A DNA stretch of 64,000 nucleotides from Bacillus massiliglaciei (GTDB lineage: Bacteria > Bacillota > Bacilli > Bacillales > DSM-1321). The position numbers were made by a program, and so were the translations under genes. The notes under the pieces are model-generated. The model worked only from the letters and a program-made list of their open reading frames with translations. It was not told the DNA's origin and did not search any database. Numbering within the stretch: the first letter of the stretch is position 1; each line of letters opens with the position of its first letter. The DNA is taken from positions 170,384 to 234,383 of the forward strand of contig NZ_LT622360.1 in NCBI RefSeq assembly GCF_900098925.1, written 5' to 3'. Below are positions 15,714 to 25,396 of the stretch, one piece after another.

Positions 15714-17477
15714 ATGAACAGCAAGAATCATATTGAACGCCGCCTGCATACATTTATACAGGTTTCAAAAAATATTATAACAAATGAAAGTTTAACAAAC
15801 CTGGTGGAAGAAATCATCGAAGAGGTCATTCAGGGAATGGACAAAGCAGATGCCGGGTTTTTACTCCTTTGGGATGAAGATAGGGAGCTTTTGAAAATTG
15901 AAGCTGCTGTAAATTTTAGAGAAGAAATGTATCTCCAAAACACGCTGCTTCCGGGGGAAGGTATTAGCGGTACAGTCTTTGAAAATGGACAGAGTTTGCT
16001 GATCAATACAGAAGAAGACATACGGAAAGCGATGTCCAATATGAGAAATCAGACATTGGAGTATTATCTGAAATCAACAATCGATGCTTTAATTCCAGTC
16101 AGCTGCATCTCTGTCCCCTTGATCCATCAGAATCAAAAAATCGGAGTCCTCACCATTGATAATTTCAAAAATCCGTATTACTTTTCAGAGGAGGATTTAA
16201 GGTTTCTTGAAGCAATTGGGAATCAGATTGCTATCTCCATTGTGAATGCGCGGGCTTATCATGAAAAACAGAAACGGACCGAACAGCTGGAGACGATTCT
16301 TACCTTCCATAATCAGCTGAATGAGGCGGTTCTAAAAGGAAGCGGGCTGCAGTCTCTTATCGAAAAATTGGCGGATATTATACAGCGGCCAATCTATTAT
16401 TTTGACCCATTATTCCGTTTTGAGTTTTCTGATTCTGAAGCGGGTGCGGACATACGATCTTTGCAGGACTGGCTGAGGAAACAGAGTGATTCACTGATTA
16501 GATCTCAGCAGATCCAGGTTATATATACGGGTGAAACGGTATGCGGTCATGCTTTGGCAGTCCAGTCATCATTTGGAACGATAGGCTATATGGTGATTGC
16601 AGGGAACACCTCTTCCCTGGATATTATTAATGAGCTTGTAGTCAAACATGCGGCATCCATTATTGCAATGGAACAAATAAAATTTCAGGAGCGGATGAAG
16701 CATAGGCAGGCGGAAAAAGGAGCACTCTTAAGCGAATTGCTGCAAGGAAATTTAACGGCTGAGGTGCAGAGCTCTCTAAAAAAATTCGGGATGCAGCATG
16801 CAAAGTCTTATTGTTTTCTGTTACTGAGGAATGAAAAGGTAGATTTAGAGGATATGTATCAAGTGATGGCTTTCGAAGAAGAAATTGTGCAAGTGTTTGC
16901 TAAAGAGTATTATGTGACAGTGTTTCCTGACCATAAAGGTCTTTTCATATTGCTCGGAGCTAAATCAAAAGGGGAAGACCATCGTAAGATGATACGCAAA
17001 CAGGCGGCAAGACTGCTGTCTGTCTATTCAGGACTGACTATATGTATTGGAAGGATGGTTAAGAATCTGCAGCATACTGTCATTTCTTACAAGGATGCGG
17101 AACTGTCACTGATGGAAGGTGAGCGTTCTAGTGATGAGACGCGAATCGGAACCTTCAGGGATTTAGGAGTAAAAAGATATCTTATGGAATTAAGTGAGGA
17201 AGATGCAGTGTATTTTGTAGAAGAGATACTTGGAGAAATTCTTACCCATTCAGATTGGACGAACAGGAATGAATGGCTGGTGACCTTGCAAGCCTATCTC
17301 CAATGTAACAAGCATGTAGGCCTGACTGCTAAGAAGCTGCATCTGCATCCTAATACAGTTTATTATCGTCTGCAGCAGCTTCAAGAGAAGCTTTCCTGCG
17401 ATTTGGACAATATTCAGGATATGACGAATCTGTATGCAGCTCTCCTGCTGTATGAGCATCATATTTTCAAGTACTGA
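15714..17477 (+). CDS. GAF-domain transcriptional regulator with PucR/CdaR-type C-terminal HTH
   Basis: A 587-residue cytosolic regulator. The N-terminal GAF sensor lies at about residues 20-195 (LLPGEGISGTVFENGQ; CISVPLIHQNQKIGVLTIDN), followed by a linker helix, a central region with SYKDAELSLMEGE as in CdaR/PucR GGDEF-like folds, and a C-terminal PucR HTH (TAKKLHLHPNTVYYRLQQL). Such proteins sense small molecules and activate catabolic operons. ATG with GGGGTG 6 bases upstream. The nearest possible target is the convergent amidohydrolase-AbgT pair beyond the IS remnant, but there is no direct evidence. Ligand unknown. Confidence 0.85.
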   Translation: MNSKNHIERRLHTFIQVSKNIITNESLTNLVEEIIEEVIQGMDKADAGFLLLWDEDRELLKIEAAVNFREEMYLQNTLLPGEGISGTVFENGQSLLINTEEDIRKAMSNMRNQTLEYYLKSTIDALIPVSCISVPLIHQNQKIGVLTIDNFKNPYYFSEEDLRFLEAIGNQIAISIVNARAYHEKQKRTEQLETILTFHNQLNEAVLKGSGLQSLIEKLADIIQRPIYYFDPLFRFEFSDSEAGADIRSLQDWLRKQSDSLIRSQQIQVIYTGETVCGHALAVQSSFGTIGYMVIAGNTSSLDIINELVVKHAASIIAMEQIKFQERMKHRQAEKGALLSELLQGNLTAEVQSSLKKFGMQHAKSYCFLLLRNEKVDLEDMYQVMAFEEEIVQVFAKEYYVTVFPDHKGLFILLGAKSKGEDHRKMIRKQAARLLSVYSGLTICIGRMVKNLQHTVISYKDAELSLMEGERSSDETRIGTFRDLGVKRYLMELSEEDAVYFVEEILGEILTHSDWTNRNEWLVTLQAYLQCNKHVGLTAKKLHLHPNTVYYRLQQLQEKLSCDLDNIQDMTNLYAALLLYEHHIFKY

Positions 17478-17545
17478 CAGGCAGCTTTTCTTTAAAAGAG
17501 ACAGTGACTGAAGTAAAAATTCTTAGAAGGGGATAGAATTATTAG

Positions 17546-17723
17546 TATGAAATACATTTGAGGCTACTCCAATGGATTTAGCACATTTACCAATACTTAC
17601 ATGTCCCTCTGTTCCTTCAAGATATCTTTTTAGAGCTTATATTTTCTGTTGAGCTGTAAATTTGGCCATAAAGAAACTGCACCTCCAATTGTTAGATGTA
17701 TCTAACAATTCGGGTGCAGTTCA
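17546..17723 (-). mobile_element. Truncated IS3-family (IS150-like) insertion sequence remnant
   Basis: On the minus strand an IS-like end TGAACTGCACCC is followed by an inverted repeat (AATTGTTAGAT...TCTAACAATT), an RBS GGAGG and ATG. The frame MAKFTAQQKI-stop-ALKRYLEGTEGHVSIGKCAK... is the start of an IS3/IS150-type OrfA with an in-frame TAA at codon 11. It breaks off after about 42 codons; the rest of orfA, orfB and the other end are missing. An inactive fragment. Confidence 0.7.
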
Positions 17724-17749
17724 AATTTGATATTTTTAAGTTTTGTCCC
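17724..17749 (+). repeat. Fragment resembling the 3' end of the dispersed element
   Basis: AAATTTGATATTTTTAAG then TTTTGTCCC matches the right arm and tail of the copy near 30.9 kb (AAATTTGATATTTTTTATTT then TGTCC). It directly abuts the IS end, as if the IS had replaced the left part of a copy. Confidence 0.35.
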
Positions 17750-17762
17750 AAACTCATTATCG

Positions 17763-18968
17763 TTATTCAGCAGTCTCCATATATTCCACGGCAGCTGCCC
17801 CTAGCGTTTTGGCTGCAATAAGGAGTGAGCGCTCATCTATATTGAACTTTGGATGATGATGGGGGTATGTTTCCTCCCATTCAGGATCATGAGCTCCTGT
17901 AAAAAAGAACGTTCCTTTGACATGCTCAAGATAATAGGCAAAGTCTTCTCCGCCCATCAGCGGTTCACATTCCCGGACTTTTTTTACTTCAGGGATATTC
18001 TGTACAGCCTTTACCAAAAGTTCAGTTTCTTCCGGATGGTTAACGACTGTTGGATATCCTCTCAGGTATTTATATTCATATTTTGCATCAACGGCTGAAA
18101 CAGTTGATCGAATAACCTGTTCCAATTCTTTTTCAATTAAACTCCGTGTTCCTTCATCAAATGTACGGACCGTTCCTTTTAGAAAGGCGGAATCAGCAAT
18201 AACATTGAATGGATTAAGTGCCTCAAAATGAGCGACAGAGATGACCGCCGGCTGCAGAGGATTTACTCTTCTTGATACAATCTGTTGAGCGTTCATGACG
18301 AATTGTGAGCCAAGCATAATGGAATCTTTGGTCATATGAGGCTCGGATCCGTGTCCGCCTTTTCCTTTGATGGTAATTCTGAACTCATCGGCAGCGGCCA
18401 TGATGGGACCGCTTTTTACCATGATATTGCCAACAGGCTCGGTTGCCCAGAGATGGGTGCCGAAAATAACGTCCACACCATCCAGACACCCGTCCTCAAT
18501 CATGGCAATGGCTCCGCCGGGAGCAAGCTCTTCTGCGTGCTGATGGATAAATACGATGCTGCCTTCCAATTCATCTTTGATCGAATGCAAAGCTTTTGCA
18601 AGGACTAAGAGAGTTGCGGTATGGCCATCATGTCCGCAGGCATGCATAATGCCGTCCGCCTTTGAACGATAGGGGAGATCGTTTTCCTCCTGAATCGCAA
18701 GAGCATCGAAGTCCGCCCTCAGCGCTACTGTTTTCCCAGGTTTTCCTCCCTTTAAGACTGCTACGACTCCGCGTCCGCCGACTTCTGTCCGGACTTCATG
18801 TCCAAGCTTGCGATGATACTCTGCGATATAGGCCGGCGTATGCACTTCTTCGAATGAAAGCTCAGGGTTTTCATGCAGGTAGCGTCGGATTGAAATCACT
18901 TCATCTGAGAGTTGGTTTAAAAAGGAGAATAACTTTTCTTTAGCAGTTCCTGTAACTAGTTTTTCCAT
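17763..18968 (-). CDS. yhaA: M20-family amidohydrolase (YhaA-like)
   Basis: A 401-residue dinuclear metallohydrolase of the M20D branch (aminoacylase/AbgB/IAA-amino-acid hydrolase type). Metal and catalytic segments: LRADFDALAI, MHACGHDGHTA, HQHAEE, GTHLWA and MGGEDFAYY. Family members cleave N-acyl or p-aminobenzoyl amino acids. It matches B. subtilis YhaA in type and neighbourhood (downstream of ecs, beside yhfA). Only 27 bases separate it from the AbgT transporter gene upstream on the same strand, so uptake and hydrolysis of an amidated amino acid is the natural reading. Substrate not determinable. Confidence 0.9.
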   Translation of the reverse strand: MEKLVTGTAKEKLFSFLNQLSDEVISIRRYLHENPELSFEEVHTPAYIAEYHRKLGHEVRTEVGGRGVVAVLKGGKPGKTVALRADFDALAIQEENDLPYRSKADGIMHACGHDGHTATLLVLAKALHSIKDELEGSIVFIHQHAEELAPGGAIAMIEDGCLDGVDVIFGTHLWATEPVGNIMVKSGPIMAAADEFRITIKGKGGHGSEPHMTKDSIMLGSQFVMNAQQIVSRRVNPLQPAVISVAHFEALNPFNVIADSAFLKGTVRTFDEGTRSLIEKELEQVIRSTVSAVDAKYEYKYLRGYPTVVNHPEETELLVKAVQNIPEVKKVRECEPLMGGEDFAYYLEHVKGTFFFTGAHDPEWEETYPHHHPKFNIDERSLLIAAKTLGAAAVEYMETAE

Positions 18969-18995
18969 ATCGGTTCCTCTTTTCTATTAAAGTAG

Positions 18996-20555
18996 TTAAT
19001 TAATATGCATCGGTTCTCCAGGTCCAAGCGGCAGGCCGAGCAAGTACCAGACAGAGAACATGATGATCCATGCAACGGCGAAGAAGAAAGAGTAAGGCAA
19101 TAAGGCAGAAATCAATGTGCCCATTCCAATTGATTTATCATGCTTCCGGGCAAAAGCGAGCAGGATGGCAAAATAGGCCAGCATCGGTGTGATAGGATTT
19201 GTAATGGAATCTCCTATTCTGTAAGCCATTTGAGTAAAAGCCGGACTATAGCCGAGATACATGAACATCGGTACAAAAATCGAAGCCAGAAGCGCCCATT
19301 TTGCAGAAGCACTTGCCACAAGCAGGTTGATGAAAGAACAAATAATAATGAAGCCGATAATCATTGGCAGGCCGGTAAAATTCATGGCCTGCAGAAGTTC
19401 TGCTCCCTTTATGGCCAGAATCGGACCGATGTTGCTCCAAGTAAAGAAGGCAATCATCTGCGCCGCGACGAAGGCCAGTACAATGAAAGGGGCCAAATCA
19501 GCGATCGACTTAAATAATTTTTCAGCCATGTCTTTGTCGCTTTTCAATGTCTTGGCTCCAATCCCGTAGGCAAATGCCGGCAAAAGGAAGAAGAAAAGCA
19601 TGATAGGGACAATGGATGACATGAAAGGGGAATTTAAGAGCGAACCGGTTTCGGCATCGCGCAGCCAGCCGTTTTTAGGAATCGTCACGGCCAGTAAAAG
19701 TGCAATATAACCAGCCATCGTAAAGACGGCATACTTCAGGCCCTTTCTTTCAAGCAATGTAATATTTTCGATTTTTTGGATTTTTCCTTCGTATTTTCCG
19801 AATCTCGGTTCCACAAATTTAACGGTTACCCATGTAGCTACGGCAATTAACAGAATGGTGGAAGCAATCAGGAAATAGTAATTCATCGTTGGATTTCCTG
19901 TATAATCGGCGTTTACCGTTTGTGCGGATTGTTCAGTGATTCCGGCCAATAAAACATCAAGTGAATTGATAATCAGATTGGCACTGTATCCGCCTGAAAT
20001 AGCAGCGTATGTAGCAACGAGTCCAACAATCGGGCTTCTTCCTACGCTCATAAAAATCATGGCTGCAATGGGCGGAAGGACAATGAAAGCTGCGTCTGCT
20101 GCTATATTACCGATCATTCCTGCGAAAATGACGGCGGGAACAATTAAGAATGGCGGTGCGCTAAGTACTGTTTTTTTCATAAATGCCGTAATCAGGCCGG
20201 TTGATTCAGCCAGTCCGACTCCAAGCATGATGACCACAACCAGACCAAATGGCGGAAAAGCGGTGAAATTTCCAACCATATTCGTTAAAATTTCTATGAT
20301 TCCTTCTCTGTTCAGAAGATTCACGGCTTCGATTTTCTTTCCGGTTCCGGGTTCTGTTGCGGAAACCCCCAATGAAGATAGGATGAAGGAAGCTCCGAGA
20401 ATGATCAAAGACATAATTACGAATAGGGTTACGGGGTCAGGGAGCTTATTCCCGGCTTTTTCGATTGCATCTAAAAAGCGGCTTGTCCACTTTTTCCCGT
20501 TAGGGTGATTTGGCGAGGGGGATTGCTCTGGGTTCAGTTTTTCTGCAGCATTCAT
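18996..20555 (-). CDS. AbgT-family transporter (p-aminobenzoyl-glutamate type)
   Basis: A 519-residue membrane protein with about 12 hydrophobic segments. AbgT hallmarks: GNKLPDPVTLFVIM near the N-terminus, GLAESTGLITAFMKKTV, GNIAADAAFIVLPPIAA, YAAISGGYSANLI and RIGDSITNPITPMLAYF. AbgT members import p-aminobenzoyl-glutamate or, in other subgroups, export sulfonamides. The paired M20 hydrolase supports import of an amide followed by cleavage. The two genes form a minus-strand operon. ATG with AGGAGG upstream. No homologous gene sits here in B. subtilis as far as I recall. Confidence 0.93.
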   Translation of the reverse strand: MNAAEKLNPEQSPSPNHPNGKKWTSRFLDAIEKAGNKLPDPVTLFVIMSLIILGASFILSSLGVSATEPGTGKKIEAVNLLNREGIIEILTNMVGNFTAFPPFGLVVVIMLGVGLAESTGLITAFMKKTVLSAPPFLIVPAVIFAGMIGNIAADAAFIVLPPIAAMIFMSVGRSPIVGLVATYAAISGGYSANLIINSLDVLLAGITEQSAQTVNADYTGNPTMNYYFLIASTILLIAVATWVTVKFVEPRFGKYEGKIQKIENITLLERKGLKYAVFTMAGYIALLLAVTIPKNGWLRDAETGSLLNSPFMSSIVPIMLFFFLLPAFAYGIGAKTLKSDKDMAEKLFKSIADLAPFIVLAFVAAQMIAFFTWSNIGPILAIKGAELLQAMNFTGLPMIIGFIIICSFINLLVASASAKWALLASIFVPMFMYLGYSPAFTQMAYRIGDSITNPITPMLAYFAILLAFARKHDKSIGMGTLISALLPYSFFFAVAWIIMFSVWYLLGLPLGPGEPMHIN

Positions 20556-20721
20556 AACATTCCTCCTAGCTGATTTATTTAAATTTTTTGAATGTTTAAA
20601 TTATAATTCGCCCATAAAGAGAAATCTATGGAATTTACCACAAATTATAATCATTTTTTTGGGTTTTTTTATAAAATGTTCCTAAAGGGATGTGAAATAA
20701 GTAAAACATTAAAGAATATCA

Positions 20722-20872
20722 GGGTAAGAATCTGCAGGGAAAATAGGTAGGAGTGCAGAGGGAACTTTTAGGGGCACAGCACAAGCTCGGTCGTACCCCG
20801 GGAAGCGTTCCTGAAACGAAACAACATGCAGCATAAACAAAAAATATGAAATTTCATATTTTTATTTTGTCC
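20722..20872 (+). repeat. Dispersed intergenic element, copy 2
   Basis: GGGTAAGAATCTGC ... GAGTGCAGA ... GCGTTCCTGAAACGAAA ... CATGCAGCATAAACAAAA ... hairpin ... TTTATTTTGTCC. It shares its first half with copy 3, its centre with copies 1 and 3 and its tail with copy 3. It fills the 390-base gap between yhfA and the AbgT gene, which otherwise has no recognisable gene. Confidence 0.5.
20839..20869. terminator. AT-rich hairpin, possible bidirectional terminator after yhfA
   Basis: AAAAATATGAAATTTCATATTTTT: a perfect palindrome flanked by A and T runs. On the minus strand it lies about 80 bases beyond the yhfA stop. Confidence 0.55.
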
Positions 20873-20947
20873 CGCCCTTACCGTCTGGTATGTTTATTGA
20901 CAGCCGCCCTGTTCTTGCTGCAGGGGATGTTTATTTTTCAAATATAG

Positions 20948-22336
20948 TTACATGAGCAGCATAGCGACGATGGTTGTGGCAGCAAGCCCTGCTGCAACTG
21001 GGATCAGATTCCGGCGGGCCAATTCAAACGGGCTGACCCGGCAAATGGCGGCAGCGGGAATTAACGCCCAAGGAATTAAAGTTCCTCCTCCAATCCAAAT
21101 TGCTGCAATCTGTCCGAGAGCGGTTAAAGTGGCTGTGCCTTCGCCAAGTGCGGTACCGAATAGGCGGGCAGCGGAGCCGGCCAGTGATATTCCGGAAAAA
21201 CCAGATCCGTCTAATCCGGTTATAGCGCCTATTCCCGCTAAGGCAACAGCCGCAATTTCTTTTGTCAAGGGAACAATGCTTGCCAATGCTACTCCAAGGT
21301 CATTGACAATTCCCTGGGATCCATTGGGAAGCTCGTTTCCGGTAATCTGTATATAACCGGCATCACCGAGATAAAAAAAGGCCGCTATCGGAATCACTGG
21401 GCCGAAAACTTTGAAACCGAATTGAAATCCTTCTATAAAATAGCCGGTCGTTTTTTCTAGTCCTTTTCTTTTATGGGCTGCTAAGGACAGAAGGAAAAGA
21501 AGGCAGACCGAGGTCCCGCCGATCAGAGCGGTTGCCTCTCCTCCTTGAATCTTCCAAATAGACATTGCCGCCACATCTCCTAAAAAGACCGCCGGAACCA
21601 GAATGGCAAATGCTGTTCTTAGCCGTCCCTTAAGCAAAGTCTTCTCTTCGATGGCAGACTCTTTTTCCTGGAATTCTGATTCAGTAAAAAGGCCGCGCTG
21701 CATATCCCTTTTTAATAGAACAAACGCGGTGATTGTACTGACAGCTCCCATTGTCAGGACTAAAGGAATGCTGGCGTGGAGAATGTCTGAGACTGGCAGT
21801 CCTGCTGCATCCGCTGTCAGCTTCGGTGCGGCCTGGATAATGAAATCTCCAGATAAGGCGATTCCGTGTCCGAACAGGTTCATTGCCATGGCTGCCCCGA
21901 TGGCGGGAAGTCCTGCTCGCAATGCAGCCGGAAGGAGAATAGCGCCAAGGAGCGCTACCGCCGGGGAAGGCCAGAAAAAAGAAGAAATCATCATCATAAG
22001 AAGCCCAATGACCCAATAGGCGAGTACAGGGCCTTTAATCAGTTTCGTGAAAGGGGAAATCATCACATCATTAACACCCGACTGGTTTAAAGCCTTGCTC
22101 AGTGACACAATAATAGAGATAACAAGAATGGTAGGCAGCAGCTCGGTTATGGCAAAAACAAAACTATTAAAGATGCTGCTGACAGAGCCAGTCAGGCTGT
22201 CGGTTGAAATAATAGAAATAGTTAAAATGCCCAACGTGGAAATAATCGTAGTATCAAGCCTCCTGATCATAAAAAGGATGATCAGCAGGATGAATCCTGC
22301 GTATATCCAGTGGAGGCTGCTTAATTGAACGGCCAT
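20948..22336 (-). CDS. yhfA: YhfA-like multi-spanning transporter
   Basis: A 462-residue membrane protein with 11-12 hydrophobic segments. It resembles B. subtilis YhfA in length (~463) and place (beside the M20 amidohydrolase, before hmoB). The repeated small-residue segments (GAILLPAALRAGLPAIGAA; GSAARLFGTALGEGTATL; GQIAAIWIGGGTLIPWALIP) suggest an ion-transporter-superfamily fold. The substrate is unknown. ATG chosen because AGGAG lies 8 bases upstream; longer frames have no RBS. It may form a functional set with the amidohydrolase and AbgT genes, though 390 bases and a hairpin separate them. Confidence 0.8.
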   Translation of the reverse strand: MAVQLSSLHWIYAGFILLIILFMIRRLDTTIISTLGILTISIISTDSLTGSVSSIFNSFVFAITELLPTILVISIIVSLSKALNQSGVNDVMISPFTKLIKGPVLAYWVIGLLMMMISSFFWPSPAVALLGAILLPAALRAGLPAIGAAMAMNLFGHGIALSGDFIIQAAPKLTADAAGLPVSDILHASIPLVLTMGAVSTITAFVLLKRDMQRGLFTESEFQEKESAIEEKTLLKGRLRTAFAILVPAVFLGDVAAMSIWKIQGGEATALIGGTSVCLLFLLSLAAHKRKGLEKTTGYFIEGFQFGFKVFGPVIPIAAFFYLGDAGYIQITGNELPNGSQGIVNDLGVALASIVPLTKEIAAVALAGIGAITGLDGSGFSGISLAGSAARLFGTALGEGTATLTALGQIAAIWIGGGTLIPWALIPAAAICRVSPFELARRNLIPVAAGLAATTIVAMLLM

Positions 22337-22487
22337 GGCTTTCACTCCTGCCTTTTCTGTTTCGAAGAGAAGTCTATGGCTTTGAAGGAGACAAAATCTT
22401 TCTGGAACCAATTCTCTTCTGGAGCAGTATATGAATAGGCTTTTAATTGGTGATTGGGCCGGATGAAATCCCGGCAGTGAAGGAAAG

Positions 22488-22526
22488 ATAAAAGGGCTTA
22501 GAATGCAGACATTCTGAGCCCTTTTG
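22488..22526 (-). terminator. Terminator after hmoB
   Basis: AAAAGGGCTTAGAATG-caga-CATTCTGAGCCCTTTT; on the minus strand followed by TATCTTTCC. Confidence 0.85.
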
Positions 22527-22530
22527 GCAG

Positions 22531-23034
22531 TTACTCCGTAATAAGAGAATATTCAGTTTCATAGGCTGAACCGGAAAAGAGGGGCTTAGTTGATGTCCCT
22601 TTTGTGCTGTCGGCGTAGAATTTCACTTCGGAGTAAGATGGGGAGCTTTTCCAATCCCGATAGGATCTTTCATTTTCCCAAACGGTCAGCAATACATACG
22701 TATCGGATTTAACCGGCCGTAAAAAGCGGAGTGCAATCAGTCCGGCCTCCCTTGAAACCGGAACAATGTTTTTCTTCATTTTAAGCTCAAACATGGATTG
22801 GTCATCAATTTCCACGGGAGTATGATACATGGCTGTGATTCCGTTTTCAGGCCAGTCTCCGACACTTTCGATGACTTCAAACTTTCTTGGTGAGCTGAAC
22901 AGCGTTTTCCCTTCCGTTTCATGAAGCAATAAGGTTTTCTGGCTGTTTTGCATCATCAGGATTTTTTCTTTGGGGTGTTTTTCCTTTTTGGGCTTTAAAA
23001 AATTGTATGAACCGGTTGTGATATATATATTCAT
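22531..23034 (-). CDS. hmoB: Heme-degrading monooxygenase HmoB-like
   Basis: A 167-residue protein with a C-terminal antibiotic-biosynthesis-monooxygenase (ABM) fold, as in B. subtilis HmoB/YhgC (~166 aa). Visible: EVIESVGDWPENG in the N-terminal half, then NIVPVSREAGLIALRFLRP and TVWENERSYRDWKSSPSYSEV. HmoB opens heme to a biliverdin-like product to release iron or detoxify heme. ATG with AAAGGGGGA 7 bases upstream; a longer frame lacks an RBS. Divergent from hemE, so heme breakdown and synthesis genes share the upstream region. pbpF, found between them in B. subtilis, is absent. Confidence 0.88.
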   Translation of the reverse strand: MNIYITTGSYNFLKPKKEKHPKEKILMMQNSQKTLLLHETEGKTLFSSPRKFEVIESVGDWPENGITAMYHTPVEIDDQSMFELKMKKNIVPVSREAGLIALRFLRPVKSDTYVLLTVWENERSYRDWKSSPSYSEVKFYADSTKGTSTKPLFSGSAYETEYSLITE

Positions 23035-23280
23035 GGATGTTCCCCCTTTGCATATAAGTGGTCCAGCTATACAGTGCTGGCTGCTTCTACTAAATTTATA
23101 CCCGAAAAGAGGATAAAATAGTAGATTTTTTGACAATTAATTGTGTTGGCTATACTTCTTTTATCGAAAAAGCTATAGTTAGATGAGATGATTTTTAAAT
23201 TTGTTCATCCTTCTGATATTCTATGTACGAAGATGATATGATACAGGGCATTTTTGCTTGAAAGGTGGATATTAAATTAT

Positions 23281-24321
23281 ATGGTAAATAAAATCACGAA
23301 TGATACATTTCTGAAGGCGGCGCGGGGAGAAAAGACCGATTATATCCCAGTCTGGTATATGCGCCAGGCAGGAAGATCACAGCCTGAATACAGGAAAATC
23401 AAAGAGAAATATTCATTATTCGAGATCACGCATCAGCCCGAGCTATGTGCATATGTCACCCGGCTGCCTGTCGAACAGTATGGGGTGGATGCAGCTGTTT
23501 TATATAAGGATATTATGACACCGCTGCCGGCAATCGGCGTTAATGTAGAAATTAAGTCCGGCATCGGTCCGGTTATTGATAATCCCGTCCGCTCTATGCA
23601 GGATGTGGAAAAACTCGGAGAATTGAATCCTGAACAGGATATTGCCTATGTGCTTGATACCATCAAACTTTTGACGGAAGAACAATTATCAGTTCCGCTG
23701 ATCGGCTTCTCAGGAGCCCCGTTCACGATCGCTTCCTATATGATTGAGGGCGGACCGTCCAGGAACTATCATAAAACGAAAGCATTTATGTATTCTGACC
23801 CGGCAGCCTGGTTTGCTTTAATGGACAAGCTGGGTGATATGGTTATTACATATGTCAAGGCGCAAATCAAGGCGGGAGCTTCTGCTATTCAGTTATTTGA
23901 TTCATGGGTAGGAACATTGAATGTTGAAGATTACCGCCAGTTTATTAAACCGGTCATGGAACGGATTTTCTCCAGCCTCAGAGAGGAGAAGACACCCTTA
24001 ATCATGCATGGTGTCGGAGCAAGCCACTTAGCGCTGGAGTGGAATTCTCTTCCTCTGGATGTTGTCGGACTGGACTGGAGACTGCCAATTTCAGATGCGA
24101 GAAGCCTTGGTGTCACAAAGGCTGTTCAGGGGAATCTTGATCCATCTTATTTGTTAGCATCCTGGGATGTAATCGAAGCTAAGGTGAAGCAAATCCTTGA
24201 TCAGGGAATGGAAAAGCCAGGCTTCATATTTAATTTAGGCCATGGCGTATTTCCGGAAGTAAATCCTGAGACGCTAAAGAGAATGACCGCATTTGTTCAT
24301 GATTATTCTGCACGAAGATAA
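23281..24321 (+). CDS. hemE: Uroporphyrinogen-III decarboxylase HemE
   Basis: A 346-residue cytosolic enzyme converting uroporphyrinogen III to coproporphyrinogen III. The substrate-binding N-terminus [16 protein letters not shown], the catalytic aspartate region [12 protein letters not shown] and [19 protein letters not shown] are intact; ends with [17 protein letters not shown] at 23281; AAAGGTGG lies 12 bases upstream, rather far. A TTGACA (23130) with TATACT after only 15 bases may be a promoter. Co-directional with hemH 92 bases downstream. hemY does not follow. Confidence 0.97.
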   Translation: MVNKITNDTFLKAARGEKTDYIPVWYMRQAGRSQPEYRKIKEKYSLFEITHQPELCAYVTRLPVEQYGVDAAVLYKDIMTPLPAIGVNVEIKSGIGPVIDNPVRSMQDVEKLGELNPEQDIAYVLDTIKLLTEEQLSVPLIGFSGAPFTIASYMIEGGPSRNYHKTKAFMYSDPAAWFALMDKLGDMVITYVKAQIKAGASAIQLFDSWVGTLNVEDYRQFIKPVMERIFSSLREEKTPLIMHGVGASHLALEWNSLPLDVVGLDWRLPISDARSLGVTKAVQGNLDPSYLLASWDVIEAKVKQILDQGMEKPGFIFNLGHGVFPEVNPETLKRMTAFVHDYSARR

Positions 24322-24413
24322 GAACGGCCTAATACAAGCGGTTCATTTGCTAAATGGAAGGCAAACATACAAAATGGTACATGAAAATAAATCATTATCG
24401 AGGTGTAAATGGC

Positions 24414-25346
24414 ATGGGAAGAAAAAAAATGGGACTTCTGGTTATGGCTTATGGAACGCCTTATACTGAAGAAGATATAGAAAGATATTATACACATATC
24501 CGTCATGGAAGAAAGCCGTCTGATGAGCTGATTGAAGATTTAAAAGGAAGATATAAAGCAATCGGCGGGCTTTCTCCTTTAGCCAAAATTACAGAAGGCC
24601 AGGCAGCTGCACTAGAAGCTGATTTAAACAAAGTTCAGGACAAAATTGAATTCAAGGCTTATCTAGGTCTTAAGCATATCGAGCCGTTTGTTGAGGATGC
24701 TGTTCAAAAAATGAATGAAGATGGGATTACTGAAGCTGTCAGCATCGTCCTTGCGCCGCATTTTTCAACTTTCAGCGTAAAATCATACAATGGGCGTGCA
24801 CAGGAAGAAGCCGCAAAATATGGGATGAAGATCACTTCTGTTGAAAGCTGGTATGATGAGCCGAAGTTCATTCAATTCTGGGTAGATCAATTAAAGAACA
24901 TTGTTGGCTCCATGTCTCCTGAAGAGAGGGAGAATTATGCGCTGATTGTTTCTGCGCACAGCCTTCCGGAGAAAATCCTTCAGTTCGGGGATCCATATCC
25001 CAAACAGCTGGAAGAGACAGCAAAATGGATCGCGGAAGGTGCCGGCGTGAAAGAGTATGCCGTAGGCTGGCAAAGCGCCGGACAGACTCCGGAGCCATGG
25101 CTTGGACCGGATGTGCAGGATTTGACAAGAGATTTGTACAAAGAGAATGGATATAAGGCTTTTGTCTATATTCCTGTTGGATTCGTTTCCACTCATTTGG
25201 AAGTTCTATATGACAATGATTATGAGTGTAAGGTTGTTACAGAGGAAATTGGAGCAAGCTATTATCGTCCTGACATGCCCGATGTGCAACCGCCGTTTAT
25301 CGAAGCTCTTTCAGCAGTTGTCCTAAAAAAACTGGGGAAAGCGTAA
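24414..25346 (+). CDS. hemH: Coproporphyrin III ferrochelatase HemH (CpfC)
   Basis: A 310-residue enzyme, exactly the B. subtilis length. Key segments: [31 protein letters not shown] with the metal-proximal histidine, [11 protein letters not shown], and [16 protein letters not shown] with the conserved histidine and glutamate. In Gram-positives this enzyme inserts iron into coproporphyrin III rather than protoporphyrin. ATG with GAGGTG 8 bases upstream. Second and last gene of this hem cluster: the coproporphyrinogen oxidase gene hemY (cgoX), which follows in B. subtilis, is replaced by a hairpin and yhgD. Confidence 0.97.
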   Translation: MGRKKMGLLVMAYGTPYTEEDIERYYTHIRHGRKPSDELIEDLKGRYKAIGGLSPLAKITEGQAAALEADLNKVQDKIEFKAYLGLKHIEPFVEDAVQKMNEDGITEAVSIVLAPHFSTFSVKSYNGRAQEEAAKYGMKITSVESWYDEPKFIQFWVDQLKNIVGSMSPEERENYALIVSAHSLPEKILQFGDPYPKQLEETAKWIAEGAGVKEYAVGWQSAGQTPEPWLGPDVQDLTRDLYKENGYKAFVYIPVGFVSTHLEVLYDNDYECKVVTEEIGASYYRPDMPDVQPPFIEALSAVVLKKLGKA

Positions 25347-25351
25347 TCCAT

Positions 25352-25396
25352 CCAGGCAGCCTGATGAGGGCTGTCTGTGCTTTTATTTTTTCCTGT
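25352..25396 (+). terminator. Terminator after hemH
   Basis: AGGCAGCC-tgatga-GGGCTGTCT with one mismatch, followed by a T-rich GTGCTTTTATTTTTTCC. Confidence 0.65.

Noticed and set aside
18336-20508. Plus-strand frames opposite the amidohydrolase and AbgT genes
   Set aside because: Repetitive small-residue composition and lack of RBS; the minus-strand genes have clear motifs.
20952-22328. Several long plus-strand frames opposite yhfA
   Set aside because: They are antisense shadows of a GC-richer membrane-protein gene with strong family resemblance on the minus strand.
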